From: Dehalococcoidia bacterium UBA1328
GTDB lineage: Bacteria; Chloroflexota; Dehalococcoidia; Lucifugimonadales; Lucifugimonadaceae
Assembly (NCBI GenBank): GCA_002306815.1
Contig: DBTA01000062.1
Span: 26,949 to 90,948, forward strand
DNA: 64,000 nt
Direction of reading: 5' to 3'
Numbering within the stretch: the first letter of the stretch is position 1; each line of letters opens with the position of its first letter. The position numbers and the translations under genes are program-made. Below, one piece after another: positions 7,629-15,940 of the stretch. Under the pieces are notes generated by a model. The model was not told the origin of the DNA. It ran no database searches and saw nothing but the letters and a program-made list of their open reading frames with translations.

Positions 7629-10541
7629 TTAGTCGAACAGTGCATCGGCGAGTATTTCGACTATGTGTCGAGATTCCCGCGGGGTGTTGAAACCAATTTG
7701 TTCACGGCAGGAAATACCGTTCGTGGCGATTTCGACGTTACTTCCGGCTGCTCGAATTGCCGGGAAGAGTCGGTCTTCACCTGTGGCGCTCGAAATGGCA
7801 ACGTGCTCCTTTTCATATCCAAAGGACCCTGCCATTCCGCAGCATCCAGCTGAAATTTCTAAGGCGGTGTATCCATCAGGCAGGTTCAGTGCTTTCAGAG
7901 AATTCGATGTGCCAGTAAGTGCCCGTTGGTGGCAGTGACCAAAGAATTGAATTTCTCTCTGGGCTTCTGACCAGTTGACCTGCTGTTTGCCATCGTCATG
8001 GTTTTCGACAAGCAAGTCCTCGACTGTCACGACCGCTGACGCAACCTGTTTCGCCTTGGCGTCTCCGCCCAGTAGGTCGGGCCAATCATCGGTTATCGCT
8101 GAAACGCAGCTAGCTTCACAACCAACAATCTTGATTCCCTGCTCGACGTATGAGTGGAGCAGATCGACATTGTGTCGAGCGTTCTCACCAGCCTTGTCGA
8201 GCAATCCTTTTGAAATCATTGGACGTCCGCAGCACTTTCGATCATTCAAGATCACAACTTCGTAGCCCATTGCTTCAAGAACCCGGGTTGCCGAAATTCC
8301 AATTGATGGGTGGTTGAAGTTCATGAACGTGTCGTGGAACAAGATCACCTTCCCGCGAGGCGACGGGTTAGTTGATTTGTGCCCTTTGAACCACTTCTGG
8401 AAGGTGTTGCGCACAACTTTCGGAGAAGGTCTATTACGGTCGAATCCAATAGTCTTTTCCAGAAGGAATTTCACCGGAGCAGATCTATTAACCGCGTTGG
8501 CAATCGGTGCTAACGGAGCAGATAGCTCGTTGAACTTATGAATATCTGCGACCACTCTAGAGCGTATTGGGACCTTGTTGGTTTTGTAATACTGATAGAG
8601 GTATTCGTACTTGATCTTCGCCATGTCAACGTCCGAAGGGCACTCAGACTTGCATGACTTGCACTCCAGGCAGAGATCAAGAACCTTAATTAGGTCTTTA
8701 GAGGCGAATTTATCGGTCGGTAACGCGCCGGAAAGAGCTGCTCGAAGTGAGTTTGCTCGACCACGAGTGGTGTGTTTTTCTTCTCGTGTCGCCATGTACG
8801 AAGGGCACATTGCTCCGGCGTTCACCTTGCGGCAAGCACCTACACCGTTGCACTTTTCGATAGCGGCGATGTAGCCGCCTTCTGCCGACCAGTCGAGCCG
8901 AACAGGAGGTGCGATTGGTTTGTAGTTTGTGCCGTATCGAAGGTTTTCGGTGAGCTTTGGCGTATCGAAAATCTTATTCGGATTCATCACGCCGTTCGGA
9001 TCGAACGCCGACTTCACTTCTCGGAAGTGTTGGACGAGGTCTGATCCAAACATTTTGTCGGCAAAGGCTCCACGGACAATACCGTCACCGTGCTCCCCGC
9101 TCAGAGATCCGCCGAACTCTAAGACCAGATCCGAAATTTCATCGGCAATGCGTGCCATCTGATCAATCCCGTCGAGTGTCTTCATATCTACGACTGGGCG
9201 AATGTGGAGGCAGCCGACCGAAGCGTGACCATAGTAACCGGCCTCGGTTCCGTTCGACTGAACAATTTCGTCGAAGCGCTTTACATACTCGGGGAGCTTT
9301 TCGGGAGGGACCGCGGTGTCCTCCACAAACGGCATTGGCTTGGCGTCGCCAGGGATGTTCATCATCAAGCCGAGACCAGCCTGACGCATCGCCCAAACCT
9401 GGGCTTGCTCTGAGGCTTTCATCAACCGAGTCGTCGCGTATGGTCGACCACCCGTCTTCATTCGTTCGTCAAGCTTGTCGAGTTTTGAATGGACTTCAGC
9501 TTCCGAGTCTCCGGTCATTTCGACCACGAGAATGTCGGTGGGATTGCCTTCGAGGAAAGTGAGGTTTCGAGCGAAGCCAAGCGACTTGCGGGCTTGCGAA
9601 ATGATCATGTCGCCCATGTGCTCAACGGCATCCGGGTTTTGCTCGAGAGTCGCGACCGTTGCTTCCATTGCCGATGAAATGTCAGTGAAATGGAGAACTG
9701 AGAGCCCTTTGACTTTAGGAATCGGCTCGAGGTTGAGTTTTGCCTCTGTTACGGCTACGAGTGTGCCTTCGGAACCCACGATGAGCTTGGCGATGTTCAG
9801 CATTTCCGGGTTCTGTACGAGGTCGATGTTATACCCACCAACTCTTCGCAGAATTTTTGGGTATCGCTCTTCGACAGCCGCAGCAGACCGGCGAGCTATC
9901 TCATTAACCTGGTTGTAAATACGCCCTTCGAGGGTTTCGGACTTCATCTTTGATTCGAGTAGTCCGGTGGAAATTTGTTCGAAAACGGTCGCCGATCCAT
10001 CAGAAAGAACAACTTTCATTCCCAGCACTTGGTCGACGGTTTTGCCGTAAACGATCGAGTGAGCGCCACACGAGTTGTTACCCATCGCTCCGCCAATATT
10101 GGCACGAGAAGATGTGCTTGGGTCTGAGGTAAAGAAAAGCCCGGTATGACGAGCCTGTCGGTTCAGATCGTCGATAGTTACACCGGGTTGAGTTCGAACC
10201 CATTGTTCTTCCTGATTGATCTCCAGTACATCATGCATATACTTCGAGAAATCTAGAACAACAGAATGGTTAACCGTCTGACCCGAAAGACCAGTTCCAC
10301 CGCCTCGCGGGAGTACCGAAACATTGTTTTCCCCCGCAATCTCGAGTACTGCCTGAACATCGGAAGAGTCTCGCGGGATTACAACTCCAACCGGCTCAAT
10401 TCGGTACAGCGAAGCGTCAGTCGAGTACATTTGTCGCGTTATGTCATCGAACCTGACTTCGCCACCGACTGCAGCCCTGAGATCGGCTTCTAAATCGGCA
10501 GAAGAGCTCGACATCTTGGGCGGTCGGAAAGTTTTCGTCAT
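7629..10541 (-). CDS. FAD-linked oxidase fused to Fe-S/CCG domains (D-lactate/glycolate dehydrogenase type)
   Basis: 970 residues joining a GlcD-like flavoprotein and a GlcF-like iron-sulfur protein. The N-terminal half has the PCMH-type FAD fold (LPRGGGTGLSGQTV near residue 78, and HASVGCLHIRPV and GEHGDG further on). The C-terminal half has two ferredoxin-type clusters (CNGVGACRKVNAGAMCP and CLECKSCKSECP) and two cysteine-rich CCG blocks (KCCGRPM and AGCCGMAG). Such fusions oxidise D-2-hydroxy acids such as D-lactate and pass electrons to quinone or a cytochrome. There are no obvious membrane segments, so it is probably peripheral. It follows the TerC gene by five bases, implying one transcript. 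Confidence 0.88.
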   Translation of the reverse strand: MTKTFRPPKMSSSSADLEADLRAAVGGEVRFDDITRQMYSTDASLYRIEPVGVVIPRDSSDVQAVLEIAGENNVSVLPRGGGTGLSGQTVNHSVVLDFSKYMHDVLEINQEEQWVRTQPGVTIDDLNRQARHTGLFFTSDPSTSSRANIGGAMGNNSCGAHSIVYGKTVDQVLGMKVVLSDGSATVFEQISTGLLESKMKSETLEGRIYNQVNEIARRSAAAVEERYPKILRRVGGYNIDLVQNPEMLNIAKLIVGSEGTLVAVTEAKLNLEPIPKVKGLSVLHFTDISSAMEATVATLEQNPDAVEHMGDMIISQARKSLGFARNLTFLEGNPTDILVVEMTGDSEAEVHSKLDKLDERMKTGGRPYATTRLMKASEQAQVWAMRQAGLGLMMNIPGDAKPMPFVEDTAVPPEKLPEYVKRFDEIVQSNGTEAGYYGHASVGCLHIRPVVDMKTLDGIDQMARIADEISDLVLEFGGSLSGEHGDGIVRGAFADKMFGSDLVQHFREVKSAFDPNGVMNPNKIFDTPKLTENLRYGTNYKPIAPPVRLDWSAEGGYIAAIEKCNGVGACRKVNAGAMCPSYMATREEKHTTRGRANSLRAALSGALPTDKFASKDLIKVLDLCLECKSCKSECPSDVDMAKIKYEYLYQYYKTNKVPIRSRVVADIHKFNELSAPLAPIANAVNRSAPVKFLLEKTIGFDRNRPSPKVVRNTFQKWFKGHKSTNPSPRGKVILFHDTFMNFNHPSIGISATRVLEAMGYEVVILNDRKCCGRPMISKGLLDKAGENARHNVDLLHSYVEQGIKIVGCEASCVSAITDDWPDLLGGDAKAKQVASAVVTVEDLLVENHDDGKQQVNWSEAQREIQFFGHCHQRALTGTSNSLKALNLPDGYTALEISAGCCGMAGSFGYEKEHVAISSATGEDRLFPAIRAAGSNVEIATNGISCREQIGFNTPRESRHIVEILADALFD

Positions 10542-10546
10542 TGAAC

Positions 10547-11530
10547 TTACTTCGAAGCTACAGCGTGAGGATCATCTTCTGTAGAAGAAGGGAACACCTT
10601 AGAGAGAACAATGGCGAATGTGAAGATGGTCGAGATCACAGCCAGCGACAGGAACGGGGATTCCGTCACCGCTGGAAGGTGGAATTCAAACGTGTGAGCC
10701 GCTTCTTCAAGAACCATTTTGATACCGATGAGTACGAGTACCAGAGCGAGACCGTACTGTAAGAACCGGAATATTTGAACGAGTCCAGATAGCAGGAAGA
10801 AAAGCGGCCTGAGTCCTAGTACCGCCATTGCATTCGAAGTCCAGACGACGAACGGATCCTTCGTGATACCGAATACCGTCGGGATAGAGTCGATGGCGAA
10901 GATGATGTCAGTCGTACCAAGAGCAATGATCACCAGCAGGAAAGGGGTTGCCGCTTTTGCACCGCTTGGAAGTCGAGTGAAGAAATCGTGCCCGTGATAC
11001 TGATCGGTAACCGGCATGACCTTTCGGAAGACCCGAACAACCGGGTTCTGCCCCGGATCTACTTCGGTATCACCAAGGAAGGCGATCTTGTAACCGGTGT
11101 AGACCAAGAAGGCTCCAAGTACGAACAAGGCCCAGGAAAAGGCGCTAATGATGCTCAGCCCAATAGCGATGAATATCGCTCGGGCTATAAGTGCGCCGAT
11201 GATTCCGTAGAACAGTGCTCGTAGTCGGGCGCCGTCGGGCAGACCGAAGTAGGTAAATATGACAAGGAAGACGAATAAATTGTCGACACTCAGGGCTTTT
11301 TCTACAACGAATGCAGTGGCGTAGTTGACGCCCTGCTCAGTGGATCCGGCACTGAAGATCCAGATTCCACACACAGTTGCCACGCCCCACCAGAATGCTG
11401 TAAGCCAGGCTGCTTGCCTCATGCTTACTTCGCGGGAGTTTCGAGTGAGGATTTTTAGGTCGAGAACAAGAAGGACTGCGAGGATTACGTTGAATATGAC
11501 CCAGTGAGTGAAAGTAAAATTTTCTGCCAA
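10547..11530 (-). CDS. TerC/Alx family integral membrane protein
   Basis: 327 residues with about eight or nine hydrophobic helices. The family signature is clear: VEKALSVDNLFVFLVIFTYF near residue 82 with the conserved Asp, and a second repeat TDIIFAIDSIPTVFGIT with its own acidic pair. Members export manganese or help metal loading of secreted proteins. The start is TTG at 11530. I found no yybP-ykoY (manganese) riboswitch in the 176-base leader. The FAD/Fe-S oxidase gene begins five bases after its stop, an unusual pairing whose purpose I cannot infer. Confidence 0.9.
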   Translation of the reverse strand: MAENFTFTHWVIFNVILAVLLVLDLKILTRNSREVSMRQAAWLTAFWWGVATVCGIWIFSAGSTEQGVNYATAFVVEKALSVDNLFVFLVIFTYFGLPDGARLRALFYGIIGALIARAIFIAIGLSIISAFSWALFVLGAFLVYTGYKIAFLGDTEVDPGQNPVVRVFRKVMPVTDQYHGHDFFTRLPSGAKAATPFLLVIIALGTTDIIFAIDSIPTVFGITKDPFVVWTSNAMAVLGLRPLFFLLSGLVQIFRFLQYGLALVLVLIGIKMVLEEAAHTFEFHLPAVTESPFLSLAVISTIFTFAIVLSKVFPSSTEDDPHAVASK

Positions 11531-11647
11531 CGCAGATGCGCCCTTCCAGCTTAACCAGCTTAAGTAGTTGTTTTACTGCTGTTCAATATTACTGGCTTAA
11601 CGAGCGCGCTGAGTAAAAACCCATTAACTTTTTTATCCTGTACCTCA

Positions 11648-11662
11648 CGGCTCTATAAGCCG
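11648..11662. repeat. Small hairpin between the GreA-like and TerC genes
   Basis: CGGCT-CTATA-AGCCG is a perfect five-base stem in the 176-base gap, about 45 bases beyond the stop of the GreA-like gene on the minus strand. On that strand an A-rich rather than T-rich tract follows, so a classical terminator is not supported. Confidence 0.25.
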
Positions 11663-11706
11663 AATCGTCAGAGTGAAGACACAGTATCTAACCCCTGCTG
11701 TCGAAT

Positions 11707-12558
11707 CTAAGAGGTTTTGCTGATCTTGTAGACCTGCTCTCCTCGAGGAGTCTTAACCTTGACCTCATCGCCCAGTTTCTGACCCAAGATTGCTGATCCA
11801 ACAGGAGAGACGATTGAAATTTTGCTGGCGAGCGGATTGGCTTCGTTTGGTTCAACAAGCTGATAATTGACCTTTTTGTTCGATGTGGTCTCGGTAAGTT
11901 CCACCTTTGATCCGATTTGAACCCGGTTTTCTTCCTGCTGTTTCGCGTCAATGATAACCGCAACCTTGAGGGTCGCTTCGATCTCCTGAATCTTACCGAT
12001 GGTCATTCCCTGAGCTTCACGCGCTGCTTCAAGTGGTGCGTTTTCTCGAACGTCACCATCGGCAGCAGCGCGCTGGATGTCTTTAACAATTCGCACTCTT
12101 TCTTCCTGAAGCTGTGTGAGCTGCTTGGTCATCTCGTTGTAACCACTCTGGGTAAGGCGAACCAAACGAGTGTTGGTGTCCGGTGTCGCTGACGTCCTTG
12201 CCCGCGCAGATGTTGTGCGTGACTTTCGAAGTCGAAGATGCTGAGCGAGATTTATCTCAATCAGCTCCTTTTTCTTTAGAAATGTGAGGAATAGCTTTAC
12301 CGCGCTGAGCCGCTCCTTAGCGTCACGAGTCGCAGTCTTTGCACCGAAAATCTCGTTGAACTCACCAATTTCGGAAGGAATGATCGAGTCAATCAAACGC
12401 TCGGGACCGAGCCATCGGACGAACTTGGCAATTTCAGGCTGTGCGGCTTTCTTGGCATCTGTTGGCATTTGCCTTACATACGTCTGAAAGGCTTCGTTGA
12501 GTGAGAGAACTATTTGCTCTTCCTGGGTGGTTTCTGGAGCTTCAGACGTAGTTGCCAT
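11707..12558 (-). CDS. GreA-type transcription elongation factor with N-terminal integrase-like helical domain
   Basis: 283 residues against about 158 for ordinary GreA. Residues about 131-283 are GreA-like: an N-terminal coiled coil whose tip GDVRENA keeps the acidic Asp169 and Glu172 that re-activate RNA cleavage in stalled polymerase, then a C-terminal FKBP-like domain (VSPVGSAILGQKLGDEV). Residues about 15-112 form a helical domain with the pattern of the tyrosine-recombinase core-binding (SAM-like) fold, including RLSAVKLFLTFLKKKELI and an NLAQHLRLRK ending. A basic, Ser/Thr-rich linker joins the two. No catalytic integrase domain is present. The gene is divergent from rpmH, with the ATG at 12558. 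Confidence 0.85.
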   Translation of the reverse strand: MATTSEAPETTQEEQIVLSLNEAFQTYVRQMPTDAKKAAQPEIAKFVRWLGPERLIDSIIPSEIGEFNEIFGAKTATRDAKERLSAVKLFLTFLKKKELIEINLAQHLRLRKSRTTSARARTSATPDTNTRLVRLTQSGYNEMTKQLTQLQEERVRIVKDIQRAAADGDVRENAPLEAAREAQGMTIGKIQEIEATLKVAVIIDAKQQEENRVQIGSKVELTETTSNKKVNYQLVEPNEANPLASKISIVSPVGSAILGQKLGDEVKVKTPRGEQVYKISKTS

Positions 12559-12637
12559 AGTGTGCCTATTCCTGTGAGAACAGCAGTGCCGTTTCCCACC
12601 TCTGATTATCAGGAGAACAATCCATTAATGATAATTA

Positions 12638-12655
12638 TGCGGTTTTGAGACCGCA
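12638..12655. repeat. Hairpin in the divergent gap before rpmH
   Basis: TGCGGT-TTTGAG-ACCGCA is a perfect six-base stem about 20 bases upstream of the -35 element proposed for rpmH. It may be an operator or a leader hairpin of the divergent GreA-like gene. No DnaA boxes are visible around it. Confidence 0.3.
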
Positions 12656-12676
12656 AATAATTGAACTCAAAATCGT

Positions 12677-12706
12677 TTGACACTCAATACGTCTCGAACT
12701 TAAAAT
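12677..12706 (+). promoter_or_regulatory. Sigma70-type promoter for rpmH
   Basis: TTGACA (12677-12682, perfect -35) and TAAAAT (12701-12706, five of six for -10) are spaced by 18 bases, 92 bases before the rpmH ATG. It is the best candidate for the rpmH-rnpA-yidD transcript. Confidence 0.6.
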
Positions 12707-12798
12707 TGATGTTTACCTACCTGTTATTGAATCGGGTCATATCGCTCAAGGATTTCTAGTAAATCAGCTAGGGATACCACGAGCCTCCCACTACGAAT

Positions 12799-12936
12799 AT
12801 GCCAAAGCGTACCTACCAACCAAAATCCCGACGACGCCAACGCGTTCACGGTTTCCGATCGCGAATGAGTTCAAAAGGCGGACGTGCTGTTCTTGCGCGG
12901 CGCCGAAGCAAGGGCAGGCTGCGGCTAACCGTTTAG
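12799..12936 (+). CDS. rpmH: 50S ribosomal protein L34
   Basis: 45 residues, very basic, beginning MPKRTYQPKSRRRQRVHGF and ending RRSKGRLRLTV, the standard L34 pattern. It sits in the conserved order rpmH-rnpA-yidD-yidC-jag that in many bacteria lies next to dnaA and the replication origin; here no dnaA or origin is present on the upstream side, where a divergent GreA-like gene is found instead. The ATG at 12799 lies downstream of a good promoter, and rnpA begins 13 bases after the stop. Confidence 0.97.
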   Translation: MPKRTYQPKSRRRQRVHGFRSRMSSKGGRAVLARRRSKGRLRLTV

Positions 12937-12949
12937 TAAGCCGCTACCA

Positions 12950-13312
12950 GTGTCTTTACCCACCAAACAACGAATAAAACGACCGGCGGAGTTCCGCTTT
13001 GTCTTTTCACGCGGTCGGCGATCTTCGAACAAGCTCATGAACGTTACGGCGATACAGAACGATCTTGGCTATTCGAGGCTTGGCATGGCGGTCAGCAAAC
13101 GTGTTGGCAACTCAGTAACGAGAAATCTTGTGAAACGTCGAATTCACGGAGTGTTCTCGGAAATCGAGACTGACTCTGGTTTGGATGTCGTGATTGCTGC
13201 AAAACCCGAAACTGCATACGCCTCGTACGCTGAACTTGATCGTGTAGTTCGGAAGTCCCTGGCTGGAGCCGTCGTGACTATCGAATCTTCCCGGCAGTGG
13301 ACGGTGCTGTAA
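12950..13312 (+). CDS. rnpA: Ribonuclease P protein component
   Basis: 120 residues, the usual size. The RNR signature appears as GNSVTRNLVKRRIHGVF; the N-terminal FRFVFSRGRRSSN matches the central-cleft aromatic residues. The protein binds the P RNA and helps it remove 5' leaders from precursor tRNAs. The start is GTG at 12950. Its stop codon overlaps the ATG of yidD (TAATG at 13310-13314), implying translational coupling. Confidence 0.96.
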   Translation: MSLPTKQRIKRPAEFRFVFSRGRRSSNKLMNVTAIQNDLGYSRLGMAVSKRVGNSVTRNLVKRRIHGVFSEIETDSGLDVVIAAKPETAYASYAELDRVVRKSLAGAVVTIESSRQWTVL

Positions 13313-13548
13313 TGCGAAACGGTGTGCTCTATCTAATCAAATTCTACAAGCTTGCAATTTCGCCTTACATGCCAGGACAGTGTCGTTACGACCCGACTTG
13401 CTCAGAGTTTGCAGCAGAGGCGATCAAAACCCACGGATCACTCAGCGGTTCATGGCTAGCACTCAAACGAATCACTCGCTGCAATCCCGGACGTTCTCGC
13501 GGGTATGACCCGGTTCCGATCAAGCATGCGGAAAATCTAATTAAATAA
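13312..13548 (+). CDS. yidD: Membrane protein insertion efficiency factor YidD
   Basis: 78 residues with the family hallmarks LYLIKFYKLAISP, CRYDPTCSEFAAEAI and RITRCNPGRSRGYDPVP, including the three conserved cysteines. YidD is a small amphipathic membrane-associated protein that assists YidC. The frame is open to an ATG at 13297, but the ATG at 13312, overlapping the rnpA stop, gives the standard N-terminus. yidC itself is not next; a lipoprotein gene intervenes. Confidence 0.95.
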   Translation: MRNGVLYLIKFYKLAISPYMPGQCRYDPTCSEFAAEAIKTHGSLSGSWLALKRITRCNPGRSRGYDPVPIKHAENLIK

Positions 13549-13693
13549 CGCAATCTGTCGGGCTGGTGTGTTTTTTGTTTTCAGGAACACTCGAACTCGA
13601 TCTAATCCATCCGGAGGCCTAAGACGCCACCGTCAACATTCGGCACGATTTGTAACTCCAAAATCGAATCAACGCCAGTAAATACAAAAACAA

Positions 13694-13716
13694 GCAGTCA
13701 AAAACGACTGCCTTTT
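13694..13716 (+). terminator. Hairpin with short T-run directly before the lipoprotein gene
   Basis: GCAGTC-AAAAAC-GACTGC (perfect six-base stem, 13694-13711) is followed by CTTTT and then the ATG at 13717. It may be a weak intrinsic terminator for rpmH-rnpA-yidD or a structure that hides the translation start of the next gene. Confidence 0.4.
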
Positions 13717-14922
13717 ATGTTCGTAATGCTGCTCGTGGCTTTCGCTGCGATTGCTTGCATTAATGACCTCACACCCGAAGGTGCGTGGGCCAGTCCTCAT
13801 GTCGATAAAGAAAAGATCTTTATCGGCAATAAGGACGGTCATATCGTTCGTTTTGACATCGGAACAGGAACGCTCGACACAGGCTGGCGATACCCTAACG
13901 GCGACGGATTGGGGGCTATTTATAGCGATTCGGTGATTATTGGCGACAACGTCTACGGCACTGGTTATAACTGCACCGGCGACAAGTGCGATGGTGAAAT
14001 ATTCGGCTTGAATCTCGCCGACGGTCGTTCGATCTGGGGTCAAGGTGGTCTTGAACTAAAGACAAAGCTTGTCGGCAGCATTGGCGCGACTGACGATTCA
14101 ATCTTCGTTGGAACCACTGCGTTAGGTGACGAAGAAGAGAGCGCCGATGGCTATTTCTACGCCATAGACGCTTCACCAAACGCCTCTTCAATAGTTCGCT
14201 GGCGAATCCCGCTCGATGGCAATTCCTTTAGTGGAGTTGCCATCGATGGATCAACCGCATTCATTTCAACAATGGCGGGAACGGTCTACGCGATAGATAT
14301 ATCGGACATCGAAGATGCCTCGAACCCAGAAGATCGAATCAAGTGGACGTTTGATGCTGAAGGAGCTCTTGCTGGACCGATTCTCGCTGTCGATGGGACC
14401 ATTTACTTCGGCGATTTCGCTAACAAAGCTTACAAGCTGAACACGAGTCTTCGCTCCAGCGCCTCGCTCAGATTGGAGTTAGAGTCGGTGAACGGCGAGT
14501 GGAAATTCGATGCCGGTTCCTGGGTTTGGGCAAAACCGATCGTTGAAGATGGAATCACTTATATCTCTGCATTGAACGGCGATGTTTTTGCAGTCGATGA
14601 CAGTTCAGGGACTGAGAAATGGTCGGCTACTGTTGAGGGACAAATTGTTGCCTCTCCGACGTTGTTCGATCGCAAGCGTGGAGATACACGTGAGCGAGCT
14701 CTCGCAGTGCCTTCAGGTGAAAAGAACGTTTGGGTTATCTCAGTTATCGATGGTCGAGAACTTGGTGTGTTCGTCACTGACGAGAAAGTGAAATCTTCGC
14801 CTGTTATCCATAACAGCCAAATGTATGTGCACGCCTTGAACGGAGACATGAAGTGGTACTCCGTCGATGATACGACTCAAAGAGGTTGTATCAATTTGAA
14901 GGGCGGTGAGCGATGCGACTAA
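13717..14922 (+). CDS. PQQ-like beta-propeller lipoprotein
   Basis: 401 residues. The N-terminus MFVMLLVAFAAIAC is a lipoprotein signal with the acylated Cys at position 14. The remainder shows repeated propeller blades with the PQQ/WD-like pattern, for example DKEKIFIGNKDGHIVRFD, IYFGDFANKAYKLN and GITYISALNGDVFAVDD. The closest functional relative by fold is BamB, but in a probable monoderm a chaperone or binding role outside the membrane is only a guess. ATG 13717 lacks a charged n-region and a ribosome-binding site; the frame is open upstream, encodes QKRLPF just before the Met, and has a GGAGG at 13613-13617, so the true start may be further upstream and non-canonical. Confidence 0.78.
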   Translation: MFVMLLVAFAAIACINDLTPEGAWASPHVDKEKIFIGNKDGHIVRFDIGTGTLDTGWRYPNGDGLGAIYSDSVIIGDNVYGTGYNCTGDKCDGEIFGLNLADGRSIWGQGGLELKTKLVGSIGATDDSIFVGTTALGDEEESADGYFYAIDASPNASSIVRWRIPLDGNSFSGVAIDGSTAFISTMAGTVYAIDISDIEDASNPEDRIKWTFDAEGALAGPILAVDGTIYFGDFANKAYKLNTSLRSSASLRLELESVNGEWKFDAGSWVWAKPIVEDGITYISALNGDVFAVDDSSGTEKWSATVEGQIVASPTLFDRKRGDTRERALAVPSGEKNVWVISVIDGRELGVFVTDEKVKSSPVIHNSQMYVHALNGDMKWYSVDDTTQRGCINLKGGERCD

Positions 14923-14965
14923 TCACCGTAATTACACTCAATGCTTATAACGGAGGTGCCAGGTA

Positions 14966-15940
14966 ATGGAAATCTTTGGCATCCTCTGGCAAGAAATCAT
15001 TATGCGGCCGATGATCAACAGCCTTGCGCTGTTCTACCAGCTGCTGTTCTCAAACTTTGGTCTGAGCATCATCATCTTCACTGTTCTTATCAGGATCGTG
15101 ATGATCCCACTCACTGTTCGCCAGACGCGTCAGATGAAGAAGATGCAGGCGATTCAGCCGAAGCTTAAGGCGATCCAGGACAAGTACAAGGGCAAATCGG
15201 GTGATGCACGTCGCCAGATGTCCGCAGAGACCATGGGGCTGTACCGTGAAGCCGGCGTTAGCCCTGTCGGCTGTCTTGGACCAATGATCATCCAAATGCC
15301 CATATGGATTGGTTTCTATCGGGCAATTATTCGCACGATGCCATCGACGCCCGAAGGGATGGCGAATCTTTCAGAGCTGTTCTATTCATGGAACCCCGCG
15401 ATCGCTTCGGTTCCATTCAATAGCCAGTTCATCGGTCTGTCACTAATTGACGCAGTTTCTGCCGCGGCTCTGCCGTGGAACTACGCGCTCCCGGTACTTG
15501 TGGGTGGCTCGATGTTCATTCAGCAGAAAATGACGACGAATCCAACGACAGACCCACGACAGCGACAGACTAACCAGATGATGCTTTGGATGCTTCCGAT
15601 TATGTTCGGTGCGTTTACATGGCAGTTCCCGGCAGGTCTCGCGGTCTACATCCTGTTCTCAAACATCATTGGTGTAGTAATTCAGTACTACGTCAGTGGT
15701 AAACAACCAATTGAACTGTTCGGACGGTCGTTCCTCGGAACCGAAGAAAGCCGCGCGGAGCGAGCATTGCAACTCGCCGCTGAGGCTGCTGGTACGAGCG
15801 CAACAACACCGGATCCGGAGGAGTCAGAGGAAGATGACCAGAGCACGGAAGTTCTCAGGGAAAACAGTCGACGAAGCAACAGAAATCGCTCTCGCCGAAC
15901 TGGGCGCCGAACTCGAAGACGTCGAAATAAGGGTAATTAA
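14966..15940 (+). CDS. yidC: Membrane protein insertase YidC/OxaA
   Basis: 324 residues, a short Gram-positive-type YidC with a re-entrant first helix. Expected features are present: the hydrophilic-groove Arg in LIRIVMIPLTVRQTR, the cytoplasmic coiled hairpin KKMQAIQPKLKAIQDKYKG, CLGPMIIQMPIWIGFYRAI, and the late helices MLPIMFGAFTWQFPAG and VYILFSNIIGVVIQYY. It inserts membrane proteins alone or with SecY. The last 60 residues are first acidic and then strongly Arg-rich, suited to ribosome binding. The final 107 bases also encode the start of jag in another frame. AGGAGG-like GGAGGTGCC precedes the ATG. Confidence 0.94.
   Translation: MEIFGILWQEIIMRPMINSLALFYQLLFSNFGLSIIIFTVLIRIVMIPLTVRQTRQMKKMQAIQPKLKAIQDKYKGKSGDARRQMSAETMGLYREAGVSPVGCLGPMIIQMPIWIGFYRAIIRTMPSTPEGMANLSELFYSWNPAIASVPFNSQFIGLSLIDAVSAAALPWNYALPVLVGGSMFIQQKMTTNPTTDPRQRQTNQMMLWMLPIMFGAFTWQFPAGLAVYILFSNIIGVVIQYYVSGKQPIELFGRSFLGTEESRAERALQLAAEAAGTSATTPDPEESEEDDQSTEVLRENSRRSNRNRSRRTGRRTRRRRNKGN

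Noticed and set aside
11531..11706. yybP-ykoY manganese riboswitch before terC
   Set aside because: Neither of the conserved internal loops of that class is present.
12559..12798. Replication origin near rpmH
   Set aside because: The rpmH-rnpA cluster often marks the origin, but no DnaA boxes (TTATCCACA-like) or dnaA gene are visible.
15696..15833. Longer N-terminus for Jag inside yidC
   Set aside because: The Jag-N domain begins at 15834, where a strong ribosome-binding site is found.
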